In this document: positions 59,289 through 64,000 of the stretch, one piece after another | Position numbering within the stretch: position 1 is the stretch's first letter | Layout: each line of letters starts with the position of its first letter | DNA from: Cyanobium sp. Tous-M-B4 | Lineage (GTDB): Bacteria > Cyanobacteriota > Cyanobacteriia > PCC-6307 > Cyanobiaceae | Direction: 5' to 3' | Assembly: GCF_024345395.1 (NCBI RefSeq) | Contig: NZ_JAGQBA010000005.1 | Span: 186,001 to 250,000, forward strand | DNA: 64,000 nt | The notes under the pieces: model-generated | Databases searched by the model: none | Told to the model about the DNA's origin: nothing | What the model saw: the letters and a program-made list of their open reading frames with translations, nothing else | Position numbers and translations under genes: made by a program

Positions 59289-59666
59289 ATGGCCTCCTCC
59301 CCCAGCGAACACGAAATCCAGCAGCGCATCCGCCTGGCCTGCGGCCGCGGGCGGGTACGGCTCTGGCGCAACAACACCGGTGCCCTGGTCGACCAGCAGG
59401 GGCGCTTCGTGCGCTTCGGGCTTTGTAAGGGCAGCAGCGACCTGATCGGCTTGCGCTCACTGGAGATCACGCCCGAGCTGGTCGGTCAGCGCATTGCCCA
59501 GTTCGTTGCCCTGGAGATCAAGACGGGTTCCGGAACCGTCAGCCCCGAGCAGCGGGCCTTTCTGCAGCTGGTGCAGCAGCTGGGCGGCTTGGGCGGGATC
59601 TGCCGCTCGATTGCAGAGGCCCAAGCGGTCCTGGACCTGGATCCCATGGCCGGGTCGGTCCAATGA
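59289..59666 (+). CDS. VRR-NUC domain nuclease
   Basis: 125 residues. The VRR-NUC core is complete: RVRLWRNNTGALVD, FGLCKGSSDLIGL (Asp51), FVALEIKTGSGTVSPEQRAF (Glu76, Lys78, and the following Gln). These small phage nucleases resolve branched DNA or act with helicases. Its stop overlaps the next start in ATGA. Confidence 0.88.
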   Translation: MASSPSEHEIQQRIRLACGRGRVRLWRNNTGALVDQQGRFVRFGLCKGSSDLIGLRSLEITPELVGQRIAQFVALEIKTGSGTVSPEQRAFLQLVQQLGGLGGICRSIAEAQAVLDLDPMAGSVQ

Positions 59667-59842
59667 ACAGGCCCGAACTCCGCAAGCAGCTGCAGGCCTT
59701 GGCCCGTCGCTATCCCGGCATCCACCCATACACGCTGGTCCTCCGCTTCCAGGGCCAGACGGGCCGGGTTCTCACCGTTCAACAGGTCAAACAGCTCTTG
59801 GCCGAGCCAGGAAATAACCGAGACCAGCCTGCCAAGCTGTAA
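59663..59842 (+). CDS. 59-residue hypothetical protein
   Basis: MNRPELRKQLQALARRYPGI, HPYTLVLRFQGQTGRVLTVQ, QVKQLLAEPGNNRDQPAKL. Translationally coupled to the VRR-NUC gene (ATGA). The basic helix and QQVKQLL suggest a small DNA- or protein-binding accessory factor; not recognised. Confidence 0.6.
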   Translation: MNRPELRKQLQALARRYPGIHPYTLVLRFQGQTGRVLTVQQVKQLLAEPGNNRDQPAKL

Positions 59843-59885
59843 CAAGCTATGGCTAGCAGTGCCAAGCAGCGCTTAGGATCGGGCT

Positions 59886-60581
59886 ATGGCACAAGCAAAG
59901 AAGCCCGTCAAGCGCACCTACCAGGCCGTCCTTGACTGGCAGGACGAGTCCCGAAAAGCCTTTGGGAAGATGCTGCTCAACTGGCGGCGCCGTAACGGCT
60001 GGACCCAGTACACCGCCTGCGAATGGGGCACAGAAGCCGAGTTTGAGGTGATTTCCTACGGGAATCTCTCGGTGATCGAGCAGGGCAAGGCCGGCGAGCT
60101 GCGCCAGAAGGCCTTCTTTCAGCTCGAGGAGCTCAACCGTCGCCTGGCGGAGAAGGACTGGGGACCGGTCAAGTCCCAGCGGTTGAAGGACCAGTTGAAG
60201 GATGCGGAGCCCCTGCACGGCGATGACGACAAGCTCTGGGATGCCGTGGACTTCTGGAGCTGCTACATCGGCTATGTGCCGGTGCCCAAGGCCTTTCAAG
60301 CAGCGCCCGCGCCGACCCTCACCTCGAAGCGTGCCGAGGAGATCTGTCAGAAATGGCGCCAGCACGTGCGCCGCGTGATCAAGGAAGGCGGTCTCGACGT
60401 CACCCAAGCACTGGAGCAGCTGGTCAAGGGTGCACAGAAGGAGCACCAGAAGCGTTTCTCAGAGGTGCTGGCCATCGACGACTACAGCTCGGTTGAGCTG
60501 GCTCAGCTCTGGGTGGATGGCGAGGAGTTCCTTCCCGAGCAGTGGATCGGCGCCTGGGAGCAGAAAGCGCTGGGTGCCTGA
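59886..60581 (+). CDS. Phage regulator-like protein with possible HTH
   Basis: 231 residues (MAQAKKPVKRTYQAVLDWQD). Residues about 20-90 (FGKMLLNWRRRNGWTQYTAC, ISYGNLSVIEQGKAGELRQK) look like a Cro/CI-type helix-turn-helix with an insert. The C-terminal half is helical and charged. It could be the element's repressor or an early regulator. Family not certain. Confidence 0.6.
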   Translation: MAQAKKPVKRTYQAVLDWQDESRKAFGKMLLNWRRRNGWTQYTACEWGTEAEFEVISYGNLSVIEQGKAGELRQKAFFQLEELNRRLAEKDWGPVKSQRLKDQLKDAEPLHGDDDKLWDAVDFWSCYIGYVPVPKAFQAAPAPTLTSKRAEEICQKWRQHVRRVIKEGGLDVTQALEQLVKGAQKEHQKRFSEVLAIDDYSSVELAQLWVDGEEFLPEQWIGAWEQKALGA

Positions 60582-60707
60582 TCGGACCGCTCTGGCGGAC
60601 GCAACCAGGGCCGACCTGGACGATTGCAAGCAAAGTCTGGGGTTGCGCCTAGCGTTAGCAAGCCGCTAAGCTCAGGCCAGCGGGCACAAGCCCGGCTCTC
60701 TGATGTC

Positions 60708-61433
60708 ATGACCCAAACCCCCGCACGCGCAGGCGTGCCAACCGGCGCCCTCGCGTTGCTCGACGAAAAAGGCAGCGCCGAGCGCGCCCTTACAGCCGCC
60801 CTAGCCTCGTTCCAGGAGCAGGTGCAGGCCGTTCCTTCCCTTGATCTAGCTGCTGTGGTCGAAGCAGCCAGACCAGCCTTTGCCTCGGGCATTGCCTTCA
60901 GCGCCCAGCTGGTCGACATCCGCGGCCGCAACAAGTTGCGGGTCACCGTGATGCACTCCGGTGGAGCTGAAGTCACCAGTGAGGAGTGGGCCGACGAGGT
61001 CGACGACCTGCTGCGGGCCTCCGGGTGGATGCTGGCCATGCTGCTGGGCATCCCTTTGGCCAAACAGGCTCAGCCTGTAGAGCCTGAGAATAAAGGGGCA
61101 AAGAGCCTCGCATCTGTCGGGATTCCTGGTGCTCCTGCTGGGCCTGAACCCAGCAGAGAGAAAGAGGCTGTCCCAGTGGTTGACCTCGATGTCGCTCTGG
61201 AGCCGCTCACGCCCCAGGAGATCGAGGCCACCCACCAGCGGATCCTCGCCCTGCCCCAGGCAGCACGCCAGGAGCTGACCAAGGCGTTCCGCGAGCACTT
61301 CCAAGTGCCGCGCAATGCCCGCTCCATCGGTGATCGCATCACGCAGCACCAGCACGCCGCCTTCGTCGACCACTTCCTTGAGGAGTACGAGGGGCACGGC
61401 CTCGATGACGCCGCGACGCCGGTGGAGCCGTGA
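60708..61433 (+). CDS. Phage early-region protein with C-terminal domain shared with the left-edge gene
   Basis: 241 residues from MTQTPARAGVPTGALALLDE; an in-frame start 28 codons upstream is weaker. N-terminal part: helical (AALASFQEQVQAVPSLDLAA), then FSAQLVDIRGRNKLRVTVMH and ADEVDDLLRASGWMLAMLLG; Pro/Glu-rich linker; C-terminal domain THQRILALPQAARQELTKAF, REHFQVPRNARSIGDRITQH. The C-terminal domain recurs in the partial gene at 2-313. Unknown role, probably DNA metabolism by context. Confidence 0.65.
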   Translation: MTQTPARAGVPTGALALLDEKGSAERALTAALASFQEQVQAVPSLDLAAVVEAARPAFASGIAFSAQLVDIRGRNKLRVTVMHSGGAEVTSEEWADEVDDLLRASGWMLAMLLGIPLAKQAQPVEPENKGAKSLASVGIPGAPAGPEPSREKEAVPVVDLDVALEPLTPQEIEATHQRILALPQAARQELTKAFREHFQVPRNARSIGDRITQHQHAAFVDHFLEEYEGHGLDDAATPVEP

Positions 61434-61666
61434 AAGGCCTTCGTCGCTACGGCGAGCAGCCACGCTCGGCCGCCGGCCGCCACTTCATCCAGACCCAGGT
61501 GCGCACAGATGTGTACCTGCGAGTCCGCGAGGTGATGGTGCGCCACAACCTCTCGGCCAGCGGGGCAGTGCATCACCTGCTGCGCGAACGCTTTGGTCTG
61601 CCGCCCCTGCCTCCTTTCGATCAACAGCCCATTTCCACCGTTCACCCCGTTTCAACCCATGGCTAA
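61430..61666 (+). CDS. Small RHH-like protein
   Basis: 78 residues, GTG start overlapping the previous stop (GTGA). FIQTQVRTDVYLRVREVMVR, HNLSASGAVHHLLRERFGLP reads as ribbon-helix-helix. It overlaps the start of the SSB gene by 8 bases, so it is part of a tight early operon. Possible regulator. Confidence 0.65.
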   Translation: MKGLRRYGEQPRSAAGRHFIQTQVRTDVYLRVREVMVRHNLSASGAVHHLLRERFGLPPLPPFDQQPISTVHPVSTHG

Positions 61667-62240
61667 GGACATCTTTCGTACCCCCCTCGCCGAAGTGCGT
61701 TGGGCGCACCTGATCAGCCCTCGGCACCAGCTCGACAAGAGCAAGCCCAAGGCCTGGACCGCCGATCTGCTGCTGGCCAACAGCGATGAGAAAGCCCAGT
61801 CCTTCCTACTGGCGATGGAGGACCAGTTCATCGCCCTGCACGGCAGCCGCAAGCGCCGCGCCGAGAAAGGCTTCCCCTGGAAGCCCGACAAGGAGAAGCC
61901 CAGCGAGATCACCGTGGTGCGCTTCAAGGTGCCGCAGTTCCAGCGCCGTGACGGCTCTCTTTCTGAGGGGCCCCGCATCGTCGATGCCAAAAAGCAGCCC
62001 TGGGATGGGGCCGCCATAGGCAACGGCTCCAAGGTGGTCGTCGCCTTTGACATCTACGACTGGGACGGGGAGAACGGCTGCGGCATGACCTTCCAGCCCC
62101 GTGCTGTTCAGGTCGTCGAGTTCGTGCCCTACGAGCAGGTCGATCCCACCGACGGCTTTGAGGAGGTCGAGGGATACACCACGGGTGCGGGCAACGGATC
62201 CGGTTGGGCTGTTGAGGACGACGACGAGGCCCCCTTCTGA
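61659..62240 (+). CDS. ssDNA-binding protein of the gp2.5/DUF2815 type
   Basis: 193 residues from MAKDIFRTPLAEVRWAHLIS. OB-fold strands (VRWAHLISPRHQLDK, KAWTADLLLANSDEKA, ITVVRFKVPQFQR, SKVVVAFDIYDWDGENGCGM, FQPRAVQVVEFVPYEQVD) and an acidic C-terminal tail ending DDDEAPF, the typical partner-docking end of phage SSBs. It coats single strands during replication and recombination. Coupled with the next gene (TGATG). Confidence 0.78.
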   Translation: MAKDIFRTPLAEVRWAHLISPRHQLDKSKPKAWTADLLLANSDEKAQSFLLAMEDQFIALHGSRKRRAEKGFPWKPDKEKPSEITVVRFKVPQFQRRDGSLSEGPRIVDAKKQPWDGAAIGNGSKVVVAFDIYDWDGENGCGMTFQPRAVQVVEFVPYEQVDPTDGFEEVEGYTTGAGNGSGWAVEDDDEAPF

Positions 62241-62524
62241 TGGGCACACCGCACGTCCGCAGTAATGGGGCCTTCGGGCCCCGCCCCCAGCTGCCGGCCT
62301 TCTGCCGCACCCGCCGGCCCACCGTCATGGTCACGGTTTCCAGCCTGGCTGGCTTGCGCGCTCTGGCGCTGCTGGGCCTGGCATTTCAGCTCAGCACCCT
62401 GCTGCTGGTGCTCGCCGGGCCCGTGCCACCGCGGCCGCTGGCCAGCACCAACACCGTCTTCCACTCCGATGCCAGCGCTGACGCCGGCGAAGTTCCCGCC
62501 GTCACACCGCTCTCAGACCAATGA
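62240..62524 (+). CDS. Small membrane protein
   Basis: 94 residues. Basic N-terminus, one clear membrane helix (LRALALLGLAFQLSTLLLVL, about 39-58), acidic tail. ATG overlaps the SSB stop by one base and its own stop overlaps the KilA-N start (ATGA), which supports the frame. Function unknown. Confidence 0.6.
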   Translation: MGTPHVRSNGAFGPRPQLPAFCRTRRPTVMVTVSSLAGLRALALLGLAFQLSTLLLVLAGPVPPRPLASTNTVFHSDASADAGEVPAVTPLSDQ

Positions 62525-63321
62525 ACACCACAACGACGCCGTTCCATCCCGCTGCACCTCTCGTCTCGATGAATCACCCCGCTCTGGTCTCCCGTTCCTG
62601 GAAAGGCACGCCGATCTCCCGCCGCACCAGTGATGGCTACGTGAATGCCACGGCCATGTGCAAAGCCAACAACAAGCAGTGGTCGAAGTACCGGGAAAGC
62701 GACCGCTGCCAGACCTATCTGGATGCCCTCGCTGAAACCTCCGTAATTCGGATGTTTGACCTGATCGAGTCCCGCCAAGGCCAGGGCGGCGGCACCTGGG
62801 TCCATCCCCAGGTCGCAGTCGACCTGGCCCGCTGGATCAGCGCACCGTTTGCGGTGTGGATGGATGGCTGGTTTCTGGAGAGCGTCCAGCAGGCGCAAAG
62901 GGCACCGGCAGAGACGAGCCCACCGCGGCTGCGGGAGGTCGATGTGATCGCCCTGGTGGAGCGCAGCATCGGGCTGTTCGAGCGGCTGGGTGGACTCGAC
63001 CAGCGCGACCAGCTCCTGTTCAAGGACATCGTCCGCAGCAACATTCTCACTGCCAGCTCAGGGGTACTACCCGGCGCTCCTGTCGACGACGAGCTGACCC
63101 TCAGCGATGCCTGGCTGGAAGTGTTCCAGGAGGCGCTGCCGCGCGCCAAGTACCGCTCTGCAGGGATGCTGGTGGCCGAGGCCTACCGGACAGACTTCGG
63201 CCAGGAGCCGCCGCTTCGCCAGCAGTTCGTTGACGGGGCCCCGCGTCAGGTCAAGAGCTACCGCCGCTCCTGGTTGGTCGACACGCTCAAGCGCTTCCGC
63301 GATCAACTGGCCGGAGGCTGA
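62521..63321 (+). CDS. KilA-N domain protein
   Basis: 266 residues. The KilA-N domain covers about residues 22-110: SRSWKGTPISRRTSDGYVNA, TAMCKANNKQWSKYRESDRC, WVHPQVAVDLARWISAPFAV, WMDGWF. Phage KilA-N proteins are DNA-binding regulators or host-interfering factors. The C-terminal 130 residues form a helical domain without clear relatives. Coupled to neighbours by overlapping start/stop on both sides. Confidence 0.85.
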   Translation: MNTTTTPFHPAAPLVSMNHPALVSRSWKGTPISRRTSDGYVNATAMCKANNKQWSKYRESDRCQTYLDALAETSVIRMFDLIESRQGQGGGTWVHPQVAVDLARWISAPFAVWMDGWFLESVQQAQRAPAETSPPRLREVDVIALVERSIGLFERLGGLDQRDQLLFKDIVRSNILTASSGVLPGAPVDDELTLSDAWLEVFQEALPRAKYRSAGMLVAEAYRTDFGQEPPLRQQFVDGAPRQVKSYRRSWLVDTLKRFRDQLAGG

Positions 63322-63557
63322 TGGACACCCAGGTAACGACCACTCGCCAGCGGGTCTGGGTGACAACGGCAGAGGCCTGCACTGCCCTGGGGATGAGCCG
63401 CGAAACCCTCCGCCAGCTGCGGTTGCGAGGGGTGCTCACCCCCGGGAAGCACTACCGCCGCTGGGGCTGCACCCAGGGTCGGGGGCCGCTGCAGTGGCAC
63501 CTAGAAAACGTGGAGGCGACCATCACTGGCTGGAGCCGGCGGCATCTGCAGCACTGA
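63321..63557 (+). CDS. Small MerR/excisionase-like HTH protein
   Basis: 78 residues. VWVTTAEACTALGMSRETLR, QLRLRGVLTPGKHYRRWGC is a winged-helix DNA-binding domain of the MerR/Xis type. It follows the KilA-N stop with a one-base overlap. Candidate excisionase or transcription regulator. If it is an excisionase, an integrase is expected nearby, perhaps beyond the right edge. Confidence 0.7.
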   Translation: MDTQVTTTRQRVWVTTAEACTALGMSRETLRQLRLRGVLTPGKHYRRWGCTQGRGPLQWHLENVEATITGWSRRHLQH

Positions 63558-63581
63558 AAACCACCAACCGGACGTAGAGTC

Positions 63582-63917
63582 ATGTCTCTACGGGTGGCCG
63601 GGAACGGCCCAGGGCGCTCCTTGACACAGTCCAAGGCTCAAGGTCGTTCAGCTGACGCCAGCCAGCACTTCCCGCAGGCGATCCGCCGCTGGGGGAACAG
63701 CCTGGCGGTAAGGCTCCCGGCCGATTGCCTGCGTCAGGCCGGGCTGCAAGAAGGCGATGAGATCGACATTGTCATTGGACCAGACGGCCGCCTGAGCCTG
63801 GAGCCTCTGCGCAGGCTGGATCGCTCTGCTCTGGCCAGTGATTTGCGTCAACTGCAGGCCACCATGGCTCTCACCCCTTCGGTGATTGAGGAATGCCGTA
63901 GCGGTGAACGCTGGTGA
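63582..63917 (+). CDS. AbrB/MazE-type antitoxin
   Basis: 111 residues. FPQAIRRWGNSLAVRLPADC, LRQAGLQEGDEIDIVIGPDG is the swapped-hairpin AbrB/SpoVT domain of MazE/VapB antitoxins. The first 30 residues are unusual; a shorter start is possible. Partner PIN toxin follows 13 bases downstream. Confidence 0.8.
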   Translation: MSLRVAGNGPGRSLTQSKAQGRSADASQHFPQAIRRWGNSLAVRLPADCLRQAGLQEGDEIDIVIGPDGRLSLEPLRRLDRSALASDLRQLQATMALTPSVIEECRSGERW

Positions 63918-63930
63918 CGCTGACCCATCG

Positions 63931-64000
63931 ATGATCTATCTCGACACCAGCGTCGTGGTGGCTCTGCTGACCCCGGAAGAGAGCAGCTCGCGCGCCCTCG
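63931..64000 (+). CDS. vapC: VapC-like PIN-domain toxin, N-terminal end (cut by window)
   Basis: MIYLDTSVVVALLTPEESSS then RAL up to the window edge. The opening with Asp5 is typical of PIN toxins and similar to the 58546-58992 toxin. Forms a pair with the AbrB-type antitoxin. Confidence 0.75.
   Translation, partial: MIYLDTSVVVALLTPEESSSRAL

Overview
The window looks like a GC-rich unicellular cyanobacterium of the Synechococcus/Cyanobium type. The best evidence is a pair of high-light-inducible (Hli) protein genes at 31.7-32.3 kb, a SepF-like gene and a Nif11-like peptide gene. Almost all of the window is accessory DNA: defence genes, phage genes, toxin-antitoxin pairs, one insertion sequence and several broken genes. 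Taxonomy is inferred from gene content only.

Region by region. 1-4.5 kb: the 3' end of a phage-type gene, a membrane protein, a DUF4236 protein, a small secreted repeat protein and small hypotheticals. 4.6-7.4 kb: a visibly A+T-richer island on the minus strand with a large protein carrying a HEPN-like R-x4-H motif. 7.4-9.3 kb: two small secreted proteins and a ribbon-helix-helix/SepF fusion. 9.37-11.7 kb: a TPMT-like methyltransferase gene split by an IS3-family element; removing the element and one copy of a 7-bp target duplication restores the frame. 12.1-26.4 kb: a defence island of two convergent operons. The plus-strand operon is MORC-like GHKL ATPase, Z1 helicase, PD-(D/E)XK protein and AIPR protein, followed by a frameshifted vsr relic. 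The minus-strand operon is a second GHKL ATPase, two unrecognised proteins and a cytosine-C5 methyltransferase fused to a helix-hairpin-helix, cysteine-rich tail.

26.4-33.7 kb: a sigma factor, a UmuD-like protein lacking both catalytic residues, an ArdC-type antirestriction protein, a four-gene micro-operon of two Hli proteins and two very short membrane peptides, and small hypotheticals. 33.8-53.9 kb: a minus-strand virion module with collagen-like fibres, major capsid protein, scaffold, portal and terminase subunits. It is interrupted by plus-strand cassettes: a C39-like peptidase with a holin-like protein, VapBC, and an A+T-rich pair of related nuclease-like proteins. MntA/HepT and a region-4-less sigma factor also sit within it. 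54.2-63.6 kb: a divergent replication module with primase-helicase on the minus strand, and SF2 helicase, VRR-NUC nuclease, regulators, ssDNA-binding protein and KilA-N protein on the plus strand. The window ends in an AbrB/PIN toxin-antitoxin pair.

How the parts fit. The element carries the parts to replicate (primase-helicase, SSB, nucleases), build a head and package DNA (terminase, portal, scaffold, capsid), and it has receptor fibres and a possible lysis pair. I see no integrase, tape-measure or tail-tube gene, so it is a reduced or partly degraded prophage or a capsid-forming satellite. The 12-26 kb island is best read as a methylation-linked ATPase/helicase/nuclease defence locus. Its minus-strand half is the least familiar part of the window.
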